Positions 8,733 through 19,425 of a stretch of DNA of 64,000 nucleotides are shown here, in pieces. Location of the stretch: assembly GCA_028871555.1 (NCBI GenBank), contig JAGWNA010000005.1, positions 25,212 through 89,211 of the forward strand. The letters run 5' to 3'. How positions within the stretch are numbered: position 1 is the first letter of the stretch; each line of letters starts with the position of its first letter. The position numbers and the translations under genes were made by a program. Source of the DNA: Lysobacteraceae bacterium (lineage in GTDB: Bacteria; Pseudomonadota; Gammaproteobacteria; Xanthomonadales; Rhodanobacteraceae). The notes below the pieces were generated by a model that had not been told where the DNA came from, did not search any database, and was given only the letters and a program-made list of their open reading frames with translations.

Positions 8733-8762
8733 GCGCAAGGCGCGGTTATCCGCGCCTTGCGC
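8733..8762. terminator. bidirectional stem-loop between convergent genes
   Basis: A perfect 13-bp inverted repeat, GCGCAAGGCGCGG (8733-8745) and its complement (8750-8762), flanks a TTAT loop. It lies 38 bases after the BI-1 gene stop and about 107 bases from the phosphoketolase stop. There is no T run on either side, so termination efficiency is uncertain. Confidence 0.55.
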
Positions 8763-8869
8763 ATGTCCTGCGGGCTATCGATGCCGTGTGTGCGCTGTCG
8801 CGGATGGCGGCGCAGGATCGGCCCGGGGTTTCATGGCCGGACCCTTGCGGCATCCGTGCGCGGGCGCGG

Positions 8870-11245
8870 TCATGACGCAGGACGCCACGTCCAGTCGCGG
8901 ATTTCCGGCAGATCCCGGCCGTGTCGGTCGATGTACTCCTTGTGCTCGACCAGCTTGTCCTCGAGCAGCTGCTTCAGGTAGATGCCGCGGTCGCCGGTCT
9001 GCGGCAGGCGGTCGACGGCGTCCATCACCAGATGGAAGCGGTCCAGCTCGTTCAGCACGGTCATGTCGAACGGCGTGGTCACGGTGCCTTCCTCCTTGTA
9101 GCCGCGCACGTGGATGTTGTGGTGATTGCTGCGGCGGTAGGTCAGCCGGTGGATCAGCCACGGATAGCCGTGGAAGGCGAAGATCACCGGCTTGTCGCGG
9201 GTGAACAGCGCGTCGAAGTCGGTGTCGTCCAGGCCGTGCGGGTGCTCGCTTTGCGGCTGCAGGCGCATCAGGTCGACCACGTTGACCACGCGCACGCGCA
9301 GCGCGGGCAGATGCTCGCGCAGGATCGACACCGCAGCCAGTGTCTCCAGCGTGGGCACGTCGCCGCAGCACGCCATCACCACGTCCGGTGCCGCCGCATC
9401 CTGGTCGTTGCCGGCCCACGGCCAGATGCCGATGCCGGCACTGCAGTGCCTGACCGCGGCGTCCATGTCCAGCCACTGCGGCGCCGGGTGCTTGCCGGCG
9501 ATCACCACGTTGACGTAGTGGCGGCTGCGCAGGCAGTGGTCCATCACCGACAGCAGGCAGTTCGCATCCGGCGGCAAATAGACCCGCACCACCGAGGCCT
9601 TCTTGTTCACCACGTGATCGATGAAGCCGGGATCCTGGTGGGAGAAGCCGTTGTGGTCCTGCCGCCATACGTGCGAGGCCAGCAGGTAGTTGAGCGAGGC
9701 GATCGGGCGGCGCCACGGCAGGCCGGCGCTGACCTTGAGCCACTTGGCGTGCTGGTTGAACATCGAGTCGACGATGTGGATGAATGCCTCGTAGCAGTTG
9801 AACAGGCCATGGCGCCCGGTCAGCAGGTAGCCCTCCAGCCAGCCTTCGCACTGGTGTTCGCTGAGCATTTCCATCACCCGGCCGCTGGGCGCGAGGAACT
9901 CGTCGTTCGGCGCGATGGCGGCGTCCCACTGCCGCGCGCTGGCTTCGAACAGCGACGCCAGTCCGTTGGAGAGCGTCTCGTCGGGGCCGAATACGCGGAA
10001 ATTCCGCTGGGCGTCGTTGAGCCTTGCCACGTCGCGAAGAAACGGACCCAGCACATGCGTATCGCCGATGCCGCGCGTGCCGGGTGCGGGCACCGCGCAG
10101 GCGTAGTCGCGAAAGTCCGGCATGCGCAGCTCGCGCAGCACGATGCCGCCGTTGGCGTGCGGATTGGCGCCCATGCGGCGTGTGCCGGCCGGCGCCAGGG
10201 CGGCCAGTTCCGGACGCAGCCGGCCGCGTGCGTCGAACAGCTCCGCGGGCCGGTAACTGCGCAGCCAGTCCTCGAGCTGGCGCAGGTGTTCCGGTGGCGT
10301 GGCGGCCGACACCGCGATCGGCACCTGGTGTGCGCGGAAGGTGCCTTCGACCGGCAGGCCATCGACCATCTTCGGCCCGGTCCAGCCCTTGGGCGAGATC
10401 AGCACGATCATCGGCCAGCGCGCACGGGCGGGATTGCCCTGCTCGCGGGCGTCGCGCTGGATCGCCTGGATCTGCCCGATCGCCGCATCCAGGGCGGTCG
10501 CCATCGCCTCGTGCATCGGTGCGGGCTCGTGACCCTCGACGAAGATCGGCGTCCAGCCGCAGCCGCGCAGCAGCTGTTCGAGCTCTTCCCGGCTGATGCG
10601 TGCGAGCACGGTGGGGTTGGCGATCTTGTAGCCGTTCAGGTGCAGGATCGGCAGCACCGCGCCATCGGTTGCCGCATCGAGAAACTTGCTGGAATGCCAC
10701 GCCGTGGCCAGTGGCCCGGTTTCCGCCTCGCCGTCGCCGACGACGCAGGCGACGATCAGCTGCGGGTTGTCGAACACCGCGCCGAACGCATGGCTGAGCG
10801 AGTAGCCCAGCTCGCCGCCCTCGTGGATCGAGCCCGGACATTCGGGCGAGGCGTGGCTGGGAATGCCGCCTGGAAAGGAGAACTGCTTGAAGAGCTTCTG
10901 CAGGCCGGCTTCGTCCCGGCTGATGTCGGGGTAGACCTCGCTGTAGGTACCCTCCAGGTACGTGTTGCCGACGACGGCCGGACCGCCGTGGCCGGGGCCG
11001 GAGATGTAGATCATGTCCAGGTCGTATTTCCGGATGACCCGGTTCAGATGCACGTAGATGAAGTTCTGCCCGGGCGTGGTGCCCCAGTGCCCCAGCAGCA
11101 TGTGCTTGACGTCGCCCAGTGCCAGCGGTCGTTTCAGCAGCGGATTGTCGCGAAGGTAGATCTGTCCCACCGCCAGATAGTTGGCGGCGCGCCAGTAGGC
11201 GTCCATCCTGTGCAGCAGGTCCGGGTCGAGTGTTTTCTCGTTCAT
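8870..11245 (-). CDS. xfp: xylulose-5-phosphate/fructose-6-phosphate phosphoketolase
   Basis: Thiamine-diphosphate enzyme that splits xylulose 5-P (and often fructose 6-P) with phosphate, giving acetyl phosphate and a shorter sugar phosphate. The N-terminal half carries [19 protein letters not shown] and the diphosphate/Mg site [20 protein letters not shown] with [14 protein letters not shown]. The family-typical [16 protein letters not shown] and the C-terminal [25 protein letters not shown] are also intact. The length of 791 residues is standard. The start at ATG 11245 has GGAG 11 bases upstream. It is the distal gene of a minus-strand block holding zwf, tal, pgi and pgm, which fits supply from hexose and pentose phosphates. 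No acetate kinase or phosphotransacetylase gene follows, so acetyl phosphate must be handled by genes elsewhere. Specificity for Xu5P or F6P cannot be read. Confidence 0.95.
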   Translation of the reverse strand: MNEKTLDPDLLHRMDAYWRAANYLAVGQIYLRDNPLLKRPLALGDVKHMLLGHWGTTPGQNFIYVHLNRVIRKYDLDMIYISGPGHGGPAVVGNTYLEGTYSEVYPDISRDEAGLQKLFKQFSFPGGIPSHASPECPGSIHEGGELGYSLSHAFGAVFDNPQLIVACVVGDGEAETGPLATAWHSSKFLDAATDGAVLPILHLNGYKIANPTVLARISREELEQLLRGCGWTPIFVEGHEPAPMHEAMATALDAAIGQIQAIQRDAREQGNPARARWPMIVLISPKGWTGPKMVDGLPVEGTFRAHQVPIAVSAATPPEHLRQLEDWLRSYRPAELFDARGRLRPELAALAPAGTRRMGANPHANGGIVLRELRMPDFRDYACAVPAPGTRGIGDTHVLGPFLRDVARLNDAQRNFRVFGPDETLSNGLASLFEASARQWDAAIAPNDEFLAPSGRVMEMLSEHQCEGWLEGYLLTGRHGLFNCYEAFIHIVDSMFNQHAKWLKVSAGLPWRRPIASLNYLLASHVWRQDHNGFSHQDPGFIDHVVNKKASVVRVYLPPDANCLLSVMDHCLRSRHYVNVVIAGKHPAPQWLDMDAAVRHCSAGIGIWPWAGNDQDAAAPDVVMACCGDVPTLETLAAVSILREHLPALRVRVVNVVDLMRLQPQSEHPHGLDDTDFDALFTRDKPVIFAFHGYPWLIHRLTYRRSNHHNIHVRGYKEEGTVTTPFDMTVLNELDRFHLVMDAVDRLPQTGDRGIYLKQLLEDKLVEHKEYIDRHGRDLPEIRDWTWRPAS

Positions 11246-11510
11246 GGCGTGGGGACTCCGTGTTCCAGCTTGACGGCGCGAGAGACGGACGGCGCGATCA
11301 TGGGTTCCGCGCCGGCATCGATGCCCCGCACCTTGACGCAGCCGGCGCCAGGACGTTCTGCGGCAAACCCGGGCACAGAGGTGGCGTGCGGATGGAGCGG
11401 TGACGCGGACATGGAGATGGCCGACCCGTTGAACGGGGTTCAACATCGCGTTCCAGAGTGATCGCGTGCGAGTGGTTCTGCCGTGAAGTCGTGCGATGCG
11501 CGATGGCCGT

Positions 11511-12206
11511 TCAGCCGGCCACGCCGAACAGCATGCCGACGCCTGCCGTGACCGTCATCGCCAGCGCGCCCCAGAACGTGATGCGCATGATGCCCGTGCC
11601 GACGCTGGAACCGCCGGTGCGTGCCGCCAGCCCGCCAAGCAGCGCCAGGAACAGCAACGAGGTGATGAAGACTGATGCCAGCAAGCCCGCCGCGGGGGCC
11701 AGCAGGACCACCAGCAGCGGCAACGCGGCGCCCACCGCGAAACTCAGCGCCGAGGCGGCGGCGGCCTGCAGCGGGCGTGCCCGCAGCGCTTCGGTGATGC
11801 CCAACTCGTCGCGGGCATGCGCATCCAGCGCGTCGTGGAGCATCAGTTGCTCGGCGACCTTTTTCGCCAGCGCGGGATCGAGTCCGCGCCCCACGTAGAT
11901 CGCCGCCAGTTCCTTGTGTTCGCCCTCGACGTCGTTCTGCAGCTCGGCCCGTTCGCGTTGCAGATCGGCCTGCTCGCTGTCGGCCTGCGAATGCACCGAC
12001 ACGTATTCGCCGGCGGCCATCGACATCGCGCCGGCAACCAGTCCGGCGATGCCGGCGATCAGGATGTTCTGTCGATCGGCATGTGCGGCGGCCACGCCCA
12101 GCACCAGACTGGCGGTGGAGACGATGCCGTCGTTGGCGCCTAGCACGGACGCGCGCAGCCAGCCCATGCGGCTGGTGCGGTGGCGTTCGGAGTGGCGTGG
12201 GTGCAT
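11511..12206 (-). CDS. VIT1/CCC1-family iron/manganese transporter
   Basis: Predicted inner-membrane Fe2+/Mn2+ exporter of the vacuolar iron transporter family. The first helix region holds the family signature [24 protein letters not shown], and [14 protein letters not shown] follows at the end of the second helix. Then comes the cytosolic metal-binding loop rich in Glu ([26 protein letters not shown]), followed by three more hydrophobic helices. I chose ATG 12206, preceded by GGGAG, because the resulting N-terminus matches the family and gives the usual 231 residues. A TTG at 12251 is the alternative and adds 15 residues. It follows cytochrome b561 by about 60 bases on the same strand. Confidence 0.9.
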   Translation of the reverse strand: MHPRHSERHRTSRMGWLRASVLGANDGIVSTASLVLGVAAAHADRQNILIAGIAGLVAGAMSMAAGEYVSVHSQADSEQADLQRERAELQNDVEGEHKELAAIYVGRGLDPALAKKVAEQLMLHDALDAHARDELGITEALRARPLQAAAASALSFAVGAALPLLVVLLAPAAGLLASVFITSLLFLALLGGLAARTGGSSVGTGIMRITFWGALAMTVTAGVGMLFGVAG

Positions 12207-12266
12207 GCGGGCGATCTCCCGGGTCAGTGCGGCAAGTGAGGCGTCGGCCAACGTCCGCGCGGCAGC

Positions 12267-12809
12267 TCAGAGCATCCGCTTCAAGGTGTCGTCATGCCTG
12301 CGGTAGTGGTGCCAGAGCGCAGCCAGGATATGCAGTCCGATCACGTAGTAGAAGACGGTGCCGATCCAGCCGTGGATATTCTCCAGCTGGTGCGACAGCG
12401 CACGATCGGCCACTCCCTGCAGCACCGGCAGCACCGTCACGCCGAACAGCGTCACCGCCTTGCCGCCGGCCTGCAGGGTGATCACGCCGAGGATCGGCTG
12501 CACCAGCAGGAACAGATACAGCGCGGCATGGGTGAGCTTGCTCAGCAACTCTTCCCAGTGTCCGGGCGGCGGGGTGATCGCCGGTCGCGGATGCCGGCTG
12601 CGCAGCCACAGGCGAGGCAGCACCAGCAGCAGCACGGCCAGGCCGGCCACGAAGTGCGAGGCCAGGATGTTTGCGCGCGTGGCGCTGCCCTTGGGAAACA
12701 GCTCGAACAGGTTGATGAAAAGGTAAGCCAGCAGCACCAGGGCAAACATGATCCAGTGCATCCGGCGCAGCGGTGCGGCAAAACGCGGTTGCCTATCGAT
12801 CGACGGCAT
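12267..12809 (-). CDS. cytochrome b561 (CybB-like di-heme membrane protein)
   Basis: Four-helix inner-membrane di-heme b protein that passes electrons between quinol and acceptors. Candidate heme ligands are visible in MHWIMF (helix 1), ASHFVAGLAV (helix 2), ENIHGWIGTVFYY and GLHILAALWHHY (last two helices). The length of 180 residues is normal. The start ATG 12809 has a well placed GGAG (GGAGATAGTTC before the ATG). It stands 172 bases after pgm on the same strand, so cotranscription is possible but not shown, and a link with the VIT transporter downstream is only positional. Confidence 0.9.
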   Translation of the reverse strand: MPSIDRQPRFAAPLRRMHWIMFALVLLAYLFINLFELFPKGSATRANILASHFVAGLAVLLLVLPRLWLRSRHPRPAITPPPGHWEELLSKLTHAALYLFLLVQPILGVITLQAGGKAVTLFGVTVLPVLQGVADRALSHQLENIHGWIGTVFYYVIGLHILAALWHHYRRHDDTLKRML

Positions 12810-12981
12810 GAACTATCTCCAGTGGGGTGGTGGTTCGCGGCTGTACGGCAGTCCGGATTATTGCCCAATTGCCATCATCGCAGTGTGGTCCCTGGCAAAC
12901 GCCTGGCCTTGCCGCGGGTTCGTCCGCGCATGCGTGCCTGACCGGATGCGGATATGGGATGCACAGGGAAGCCGCCGGCTG

Positions 12982-14634
12982 TCATGCCTCGGCCACGGCC
13001 GTATCGACGATCGTCTGCGCCTCGCGCAGGATCGATTGCAGATGTGCCTTGTCCCGGAAGCTCTCGGCGTAGATCTTGTAGATCGCCTCGGTGCCGGAAG
13101 GGCGTGCGGCGAACCAGCCGCTGGCGGCGATCGCCTTGATGCCGCCGATCGCCGCGTGGTTGCCCGGTGCCTTGTCCAGCACCTGCGTGATCGTCTCGCC
13201 GGCCAGCCGTTTGCCGTGCAGCTGGTCGGGCGAGAGTTTGCCCAGGCGGGCCTTCTGCGCCGGTGTGGCGGCGGCTTCGACGCGATCGGCAAACGGCGTG
13301 CCGAGTTCGCGCGTGAGTTGCGCATACAGCTGGCCCGGATCCTTGCCCTGGCGCGCGGTGATCTCGGCCGACAGCAGCGCGGGCACCAGGCCGTCCTTGT
13401 CGGTGGCCCATACCGAGCCGTCGCGGCGCAGCAGCGAGGCGCCCGCGCTTTCCTCGCAGCCGAAGCCGAGCGAGCCGTCGAACAGGCCTTCGGAAAACCA
13501 CTTGAAACCGACCGGCACTTCGTACAGCTTGCGCCCGAGCCGCTGCACCACACGGTCGATCAGCGCGGTGCTGACCACGGTCTTGCCCACCGCCGCACGC
13601 GCGCTCCACTGCGGCCGGTGGGTGAACAGGTAGTCGATCAGCACCGACAGGTAATGGTTCGGTTCCAGCAGGCCGCTGCTGCGGGTGACGATGCCGTGGC
13701 GGTCGTGGTCGGTGTCGCAGGCGAACGCCACGTCGTACCGGTTCTTCAGGGCGATCAGCCGCTGCATCGCATACTTCGACGACGGGTCCATGCGGATCCT
13801 GCCGTCCCAGTCCACGCTCATGAAGGCGAACTGCGGATCGACCACGGTGCTGACCACGCCGAGGTCGATCTTGTAGCGCTCGGCGATCGGCGCCCAGTAA
13901 TGCACGCCGGCGCCGCCCAGCGGGTCCACGCCCATGCGCACGCCGGCGCTGCGAATGATGTCGAAGTCGATGACGCTGGCCAGGTCGGCGACGTAGTGGT
14001 TGAGGTAGTCGTGCTCATGCGTCGTGGCGGCCGCGCGCGCCTGCGCCAGCGGCAGGCGCTTGACGCCCTTCAGGCCGGCTTCGAGCAGCGCGTTGGCGCG
14101 CTGCTGCACCCAGCCGGTGATGTCGGCGTCGGCCGGGCCGCCGTTGGGCGGGTTGTACTTGAAGCCGCCGTTGTCCGGCGGATTGTGCGACGGTGTGATC
14201 ACGATGCCGTCGGCCAGGCCGCTCGTGCGGCCACGGTTGTGGACCAGGATCGCGTGCGAGATCGCCGGGGTCGGGGTGAACTCGCCGCCGGCCGCGATCA
14301 TCGTCTCGACGCCGTTGGCGGCCAGCACCTCCAGCGCGTTCTCGAACGCCGGCAGCGACAGCGCATGGGTATCGAAACCCATGAACAGCGGGCCGTCGAT
14401 GCCCTTGACCTTGCGGTACTCGCAGATCGCCTGGCTGATCGCCAGGATGTGCGCTTCGTTGAAGCTGCGCTCGAACGCGCTGCCGCGATGGCCCGAAGTG
14501 CCGAACGCCACGCGCTGCGCCGGCACGCCGGGGTCGGGTCTCAGGTCGACGTAGGCGGCCAGCAGCTGCGGGATGTCGACGAGGATCGACTCCGGTGCCG
14601 GCTTGCCGGCGAGTGGACTGATCTGCTGGCTCAT
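12982..14634 (-). CDS. pgm: alpha-D-glucose-phosphate-specific phosphoglucomutase
   Basis: Interconverts glucose 1-P and glucose 6-P in the cytosol. All four phosphohexomutase motifs are present. The phosphoserine loop [11 protein letters not shown] is near residues 147-157 (Ser149), the Mg-binding loop [10 protein letters not shown] near 305-314, the sugar-binding loop GCEESAG at 392-398, and the phosphate-binding [14 protein letters not shown] close to the C-terminus. The length of 550 residues matches E. coli Pgm and not the shorter ManB/AlgC type, of which a second enzyme is encoded at 52416. It is preceded on the same strand by pgi, but a REP pair fills the 151-bp gap and may attenuate read-through or stabilise the upstream mRNA. 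Confidence 0.95.
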   Translation of the reverse strand: MSQQISPLAGKPAPESILVDIPQLLAAYVDLRPDPGVPAQRVAFGTSGHRGSAFERSFNEAHILAISQAICEYRKVKGIDGPLFMGFDTHALSLPAFENALEVLAANGVETMIAAGGEFTPTPAISHAILVHNRGRTSGLADGIVITPSHNPPDNGGFKYNPPNGGPADADITGWVQQRANALLEAGLKGVKRLPLAQARAAATTHEHDYLNHYVADLASVIDFDIIRSAGVRMGVDPLGGAGVHYWAPIAERYKIDLGVVSTVVDPQFAFMSVDWDGRIRMDPSSKYAMQRLIALKNRYDVAFACDTDHDRHGIVTRSSGLLEPNHYLSVLIDYLFTHRPQWSARAAVGKTVVSTALIDRVVQRLGRKLYEVPVGFKWFSEGLFDGSLGFGCEESAGASLLRRDGSVWATDKDGLVPALLSAEITARQGKDPGQLYAQLTRELGTPFADRVEAAATPAQKARLGKLSPDQLHGKRLAGETITQVLDKAPGNHAAIGGIKAIAASGWFAARPSGTEAIYKIYAESFRDKAHLQSILREAQTIVDTAVAEA

Positions 14635-14698
14635 ATGCTTTCGGTGGACCTTTGCTGGAAATTTGTCGGCCCCGCAGGCTCGACTGTCTTGTCCGGCA

Positions 14699-14773
14699 GG
14701 AGCCCGCTGACGGGCGATGCTCTTTTTCTCCGACCAAGGCCAGAAGCAGAAGCATCGCCCGCCAGCGGGCTCC
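14699..14773. repeat. paired REP-like palindromes (family 1, copy 2)
   Basis: Two inverted REP-like units (14699-14720 and 14752-14773), starting GGAGCCCGCT and reading into GGGCGATGC, are separated by about 31 bases. The element matches the pair at 2482-2562 except for one or two bases in the centre of each unit. It lies between pgi and pgm, inside a probable operon, a classic position for mRNA-protecting REP hairpins. Confidence 0.8.
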
Positions 14774-14785
14774 TTGGCGGCAGCA

Positions 14786-16480
14786 TCACGAAACGGCCGG
14801 CGGCTTGCCGTCGCGCAGCTGGCGGTAACGGCGGATCAGCATGTTGGTCGAGCTGTCGTGGTGCAGCGACGGTTCGGTCGCGGCGGTCAGCTCGGCGATG
14901 GTGGTCTGCGCCAGCTGCTTGCCCAGCTCCACGCCCCACTGGTCGAACGAGTCGACGCCCCAGATCACGCCCTGCACGAACACGCTGTGTTCGTACAGCG
15001 CGATCAGGGCACCGAGCACATGCGGCGTCAGGCGCGCGGCCAGGATCGTCGTGCTGGGCCGGTTGCCGGCGAATGTGCGGTGCGCCACCAGTGCCTCGGG
15101 CGTGCCTTCGTCGCGCACCTCCTGGGCCGTCTTGCCGAACGCCAGCGCCTCGCCCTGGGCGATCAGGTTGGCGATCAGCAGATCGTGCTGGTCGCCGCCC
15201 GGCCGTCGATCGGCCGGCTGTCCATGGGCATGCTGCGCGGCCAGCGGATGCAGCGGCTGGCCGAAACCGATGAAATCGCACGGCACGATGCGCGTGCCCT
15301 GGTGGATCAGCTGATAGAACGAATGCTGCCCGTTGGTGCCCGGCTCGCCCCAGTAGATCGGTCCGGTGGCGTAATCCACTTCGGCGCCGCCGAGCGTCAC
15401 CTGCTTGCCGTTGCTCTCCATCGTCAGCTGCTGCAGGTACGCCGGGAAGCGTTTGAGGTACTGCTCGTACGGCAGCACGGCGACCGTGGCGGCATCGATG
15501 AAGTTGCTGTTCCAGATGCCCAGCAGGCCCATCAGCACCGGCAGGTTGCGTTCCAGCGGGGTGCGCCGGAAGTGTTCGTCCATCGCGTGGAAGCCGGCCA
15601 GCATCTCGCGGAAACGATCGGCGCCGACCGCCAGCATGGTCGACAGGCCGATCGCCGATTCCATCGAGTAGCGCCCGCCGACCCAGTCCCAGAAGCCGAA
15701 CATGTGCGCGGTGTCGATGCCGAACTTCGCCACTTCGGCGGCGTTGGTGGAGACGGCGACGAAGTGTTTCGCGATGGCCTTGTCGTCGCCGAGCGCGCGC
15801 AGGCACCAGGCGCGCGCGGCGTGCGCGTTGCTCAGCGTCTCCAGCGTCGTGAACGTCTTGGAGCAGACGATGAACAGCGTTTCGGCCGCGTCCAGGCCGT
15901 ACGTGGCTTCGACGAAATCGCTGCCGTCGACGTTCGACACGAAGCGGAACGTCATCTCGCGCCGGCTGTATTCGCGCAACGCCTCGTAGGCCATCACCGG
16001 CCCCAGGTCCGAGCCGCCGATGCCGATGCTGATCACGTTGCGGATCGGCTTGCCGGTATGCCCGCGCCACGCGCCGCTGCGCACCTGTCCGGCGAACGCG
16101 GCCATGCGCTCGAGCACGGCATGCACGTCGGGCACCACGTCATGGCCGTCGACCAGGATCGACTCGCCGGCCGGCGCGCGCAGCGCCACGTGCAGCACCG
16201 CGCGGTTCTCGGTGGTGTTGATCTTTTCGCCGCGGAACATCGCCTCGATGCGCCGCGGCAGGTCACAGGCTTCGGCCAGCTCGCACAGCAGGCGCAGGGT
16301 TTGGGCATTCACGCGCTGCTTGGAGTAATCCAGATACAGGCCGGCGCCTTCGGCGGTCAGCTGCTCGCCGCGGTGCGGGTCGGCCGCGAACAGCTCGCGC
16401 AGGTGCTGCGTGCCGATCTGTGCGAAATGCTGATGCAGCGCCTGCCACTGCGGGCGCAGGGTGAGGTCGGGTTGATTCAT
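14786..16480 (-). CDS. pgi: glucose-6-phosphate isomerase
   Basis: Interconverts glucose 6-P and fructose 6-P. Family blocks are visible in order: the [18 protein letters not shown] phosphate loop, [37 protein letters not shown], the substrate-binding MESNGKQV, and [19 protein letters not shown] with the catalytic region, ending in [11 protein letters not shown]. The length of 564 residues is normal. Its ATG overlaps the tal stop as ATGA (16477-16480), so the two proteins should be translationally coupled and made in similar amounts. In several other bacteria tal and pgi are fused into one polypeptide; here they stay separate. Confidence 0.96.
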   Translation of the reverse strand: MNQPDLTLRPQWQALHQHFAQIGTQHLRELFAADPHRGEQLTAEGAGLYLDYSKQRVNAQTLRLLCELAEACDLPRRIEAMFRGEKINTTENRAVLHVALRAPAGESILVDGHDVVPDVHAVLERMAAFAGQVRSGAWRGHTGKPIRNVISIGIGGSDLGPVMAYEALREYSRREMTFRFVSNVDGSDFVEATYGLDAAETLFIVCSKTFTTLETLSNAHAARAWCLRALGDDKAIAKHFVAVSTNAAEVAKFGIDTAHMFGFWDWVGGRYSMESAIGLSTMLAVGADRFREMLAGFHAMDEHFRRTPLERNLPVLMGLLGIWNSNFIDAATVAVLPYEQYLKRFPAYLQQLTMESNGKQVTLGGAEVDYATGPIYWGEPGTNGQHSFYQLIHQGTRIVPCDFIGFGQPLHPLAAQHAHGQPADRRPGGDQHDLLIANLIAQGEALAFGKTAQEVRDEGTPEALVAHRTFAGNRPSTTILAARLTPHVLGALIALYEHSVFVQGVIWGVDSFDQWGVELGKQLAQTTIAELTAATEPSLHHDSSTNMLIRRYRQLRDGKPPAVS

Positions 16481-17580
16481 GGGGCGATCGATTCCCGTGA
16501 TTTCCGGTTGAGCGTACCGGCCTTGTCGGCGATCCGCTGCAGCAGTTGCTGCCATGACTTGACGAATGCCCGGGCGCCGTCCTGCTGCAGATTGGCTGCC
16601 AGCGCATCGACATCCACGCCGTGCCGGCCGAGCTGCGCCAGCACCGCCTCGGCATCGCCGCCGTCGACCGCCATCACGCCATCGAGCTGGCCGTGGCCGG
16701 CGAATGCGAGCAGGGTCTTTTCCGGCATGGTGTTGATGGTGTCCGGTGCGGCCAGCGTGCCGACGTACAAGGTATCGGATGCGGACGGGTCCTTGGTGCC
16801 GGTACTGGCCCACAGCAGGCGTTGCGGTTGCGCGCCGGCGGCGGCGAGCTTTTGCCAGCGCGCCGAGGCCAGCAGTTCGCGATAGGCGCGATAGGTCTGC
16901 CGTGCCACCGCGATGCCGAGCCGGTTGTGCAATGGCCCGGGCAGCTTGCCGTTGCTGGCCACGTCCCAGCGGCTGATGAACAGCGAGGCGACCGAGCCCA
17001 CGCGCGGATCGAGTCCGGCGTCCAGACGCCGCTCGATGCCGCGCATCCAGGCTTCGGCGGCCGCCAGATAATGCGCGCGGGAGAACAGCAGGGTCACGTT
17101 GATCGGGATGCCGAGAAAGATCGCCTCCTCGATCGCCGGGATGCCTTCGGGTGTGCCGGGAATCTTCACGAACAGGTTGTCGCGCCCGGCCTGGGCGTGG
17201 ATCTGCCGGGCGGCGGCGATCGAGCCGGCGCTGTCCGCGGCCAGCAGCGGCGAGACTTCCATCGAGACCCAGCCATCGGCGTGGCCGCTGGCGTCGAACA
17301 CCGGCCGGAACAGGTCGGCGGCGCGGCGCAGGTCCTCCAGCGCCAGCTCGATGAACAGCTCTTCGCCGGCCAGACCGGCCAGCGTCTTGGCATGGATCGC
17401 CGCGTCGTAGGCGTCGCCGCCGCCGATCGCGGCATCGAAGATGCTCGGGTTGGAGGTCAGCCCGGTGATCGAATCCTCGGCGATGTAACGCGCCAGCGTG
17501 CCGTCGTCGAGCATGCTGCGGGTGATGTTGTCCAGCCACAGGCTCTGGCCGAGATCGTGCAATTGTCGGGTCGCTTTCAT
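16477..17580 (-). CDS. tal: transaldolase (long, actinobacterial/cyanobacterial-type)
   Basis: Moves a dihydroxyacetone unit between sugar phosphates in the non-oxidative pentose phosphate pathway. [12 protein letters not shown] at residues 41-52 is the N-terminal signature. The Schiff-base lysine is Lys139 in [27 protein letters not shown] follows further on, and [19 protein letters not shown] near the C-terminus is the usual end of this subfamily. At 367 residues it belongs to the longer transaldolase class rather than the roughly 317-residue TalB class. It starts with ATG 17580 about 160 bases after zwf, and its TGA overlaps the pgi ATG. Confidence 0.94.
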   Translation of the reverse strand: MKATRQLHDLGQSLWLDNITRSMLDDGTLARYIAEDSITGLTSNPSIFDAAIGGGDAYDAAIHAKTLAGLAGEELFIELALEDLRRAADLFRPVFDASGHADGWVSMEVSPLLAADSAGSIAAARQIHAQAGRDNLFVKIPGTPEGIPAIEEAIFLGIPINVTLLFSRAHYLAAAEAWMRGIERRLDAGLDPRVGSVASLFISRWDVASNGKLPGPLHNRLGIAVARQTYRAYRELLASARWQKLAAAGAQPQRLLWASTGTKDPSASDTLYVGTLAAPDTINTMPEKTLLAFAGHGQLDGVMAVDGGDAEAVLAQLGRHGVDVDALAANLQQDGARAFVKSWQQLLQRIADKAGTLNRKSRESIAP

Positions 17581-17743
17581 GCTTGCTCCGTCACGGGTTC
17601 CGATACGGGTTTTGCCACGGGGTCAGATCGGCAGCGGGCCCGGTCCAATGTGCCGGCGCGTCGATGGCGTGCGACGCCGGCGGGAAATCCCCAAGCTTAC
17701 GCTGGCGCAGGTCGCCGATGCACGCGATGGCGAGATCCGCCCG

Positions 17744-19156
17744 TCAGCATGGCCGGTTCCGACCCAGCACCGGGTTGTGCCAGCCGCCGTCCGCGGCGAT
17801 CAGCGCGTCGGCCTGTTTCGGCCCCCAGCTGCCCGGCTCGTAGGGCAGCGCCCGGTGGTGGTTCTCCAGTACCGGGCCGACCACCACCCACGCCGCCTCG
17901 ACCGCGGCTTCACGGGTGAACAGCGCGCCGTCGCCCGCCATCGCGTCGCCCAGCAGCCGCTCGTAGGGCGAGCTTTCGCCCAGCTGTTCTTCCATCAGGT
18001 ACAGCTCGCGCTGGTCGCCGACGAACTGCTTGCCGGCGCGCTTGACCCGCGCAGCGAGCGCCACGGCGGTATCGGGGGACAGCCGGAAGCGCAGGTAGTT
18101 GGCGCGCCCGTTCCTGACCGCCGCATCGTCGAACAGCTTTTGCGGCGGCGGCTTCAGTTCGACCAGAATCTCCGCCGCGGTTTCCGGCAGGCATTTGCCC
18201 GAACGCAGGTACCACGGCACGCCGGCCCAGCGCCAGGAGTCGATGAACAGCTTGAGCGCGCAGAACGTCTCCACGTCGGAGCCCTTGGCCACACCCGGCT
18301 CCCTGCGGTAGCCGGCGTACTGGCCGCGCACCACGTCGTCCGGCTGCAGCGGGCGCATCGCCTGGAACACCTTGGCCTTTTCGCTGTGCACGGCGCCGAA
18401 GCCCTGGTAGGCCGGCGGCTCCATCGCCAGCAGGGCCACGATCTGCAGCAGGTGGTTCTGGATCACGTCGCGCAGGCAGCCGGCGGTTTCGTAAAACGCG
18501 CCACGGCCGTTCACGCCGAATTGCTCGGACAGCGTGATCTGCACGCTGGCCACGCAGTTGCGGTTCCAGATCGGCTCCAGGAACGCGTTGGCAAAGCGGA
18601 AGTAGAGGATGTTCATGATCGCCTCCTTGCCCAGGAAGTGATCGATGCGGAAAATCGCGTCCTCCTCGAACACCGAGCGCAGGATGCGGTTGAGCTGTTG
18701 CGCCGAGGCCAGGTCGCGGCCGAACGGCTTCTCCACCACCACCCGCGCGCCGTCGGCGCAACCGGCCTGCTGCAGGCCCTTGACCACGGTGCCGAACAGG
18801 CTGGGCGGAATCGCCAGGTAATGCAGCGGCCGTTTCGCCTTGCCCAGCGCCTGCTTCAGCGCGGCGAACGTGGCCGGATCGTTGTAGTCGCCCTCGACAT
18901 ACTGCAGCCGCGCCGCCAGCTTCGCGAACGCGGCCTTGTCGAACTTGCCGCCCTGCTCCTTCGCCGCCTGCAGCAGGCTGTCCCGCGCCCGCCGGCGCAG
19001 CTGCTTCAGCGTCCAGCCGGAGTGCGCCACGCCGATGACCGGCAGATCCAGCCCCTCGCGCAGCACCATCGCCTGCAGCGCGGGAAAGATCTTCTTGAAA
19101 GCCAGGTCGCCGGTGGCGCCGAAAAAGACCAGTGCGTCCGAGCGGGGTATCGCCAT
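17744..19156 (-). CDS. zwf: glucose-6-phosphate 1-dehydrogenase
   Basis: First enzyme of the oxidative pentose phosphate and Entner-Doudoroff routes; makes NADPH or NADH. The Rossmann motif [16 protein letters not shown] is at residues 12-27, EKPFGRD at 142-148 and the catalytic RIDHFLGKE at 170-178. The length of 470 residues is standard. The start at ATG 19156 ([12 protein letters not shown]) gives the family N-terminus; an upstream in-frame extension of 19 codons has none. It heads the minus-strand block zwf-tal-pgi-pgm. Partner genes pgl, edd and eda are not here. The 269-bp gap upstream presumably holds the promoter, which I could not locate with confidence. Confidence 0.95.
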   Translation of the reverse strand: MAIPRSDALVFFGATGDLAFKKIFPALQAMVLREGLDLPVIGVAHSGWTLKQLRRRARDSLLQAAKEQGGKFDKAAFAKLAARLQYVEGDYNDPATFAALKQALGKAKRPLHYLAIPPSLFGTVVKGLQQAGCADGARVVVEKPFGRDLASAQQLNRILRSVFEEDAIFRIDHFLGKEAIMNILYFRFANAFLEPIWNRNCVASVQITLSEQFGVNGRGAFYETAGCLRDVIQNHLLQIVALLAMEPPAYQGFGAVHSEKAKVFQAMRPLQPDDVVRGQYAGYRREPGVAKGSDVETFCALKLFIDSWRWAGVPWYLRSGKCLPETAAEILVELKPPPQKLFDDAAVRNGRANYLRFRLSPDTAVALAARVKRAGKQFVGDQRELYLMEEQLGESSPYERLLGDAMAGDGALFTREAAVEAAWVVVGPVLENHHRALPYEPGSWGPKQADALIAADGGWHNPVLGRNRPC

Positions 19157-19425
19157 GGGGTCGTTCTCTGATGGGAAGGGCGCAATGTCGACGATGCAGC
19201 GGCCGCGCCGCAACGCTGCCGCGCAGCGAAGCCCAGGTCAGCGGGGCGCCATCGCCTTTGCGTGCCTTCCAGCTTGCATGCCACGAGGTTAAGCCGATGC
19301 ATAAGACAAGCTCGACCGGCACGATTCCCGGCGCTTCGGCGCGCATCCTGTGCGCGAATCTCTTTGCCGGGAATTGCGTCGTGTACAAAGCGTATCGCCG
19401 GATCGTTCCGATGTTCTTCGCGTTT
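19157..19425. other. intergenic region upstream of zwf
   Basis: This 269-bp gap separates zwf from the glutathione transferase, both on the minus strand. I see no convincing gene, terminator or repeat in it. It must contain the zwf promoter on the minus strand; no hexamer pair close to the sigma-70 consensus stands out. Confidence 0.5.

Noticed and set aside
8921..11461. 846-codon plus-strand open frame opposite phosphoketolase
   Set aside because: Antisense shadow rich in Arg, His, Gln and Val; no ribosome binding site or family similarity.
14786..17539. Apparent 917-residue frame suggesting a Tal-Pgi fusion
   Set aside because: The upstream part of this frame is not the transaldolase frame; tal is read one base off and stops at 16477, so the proteins are separate.
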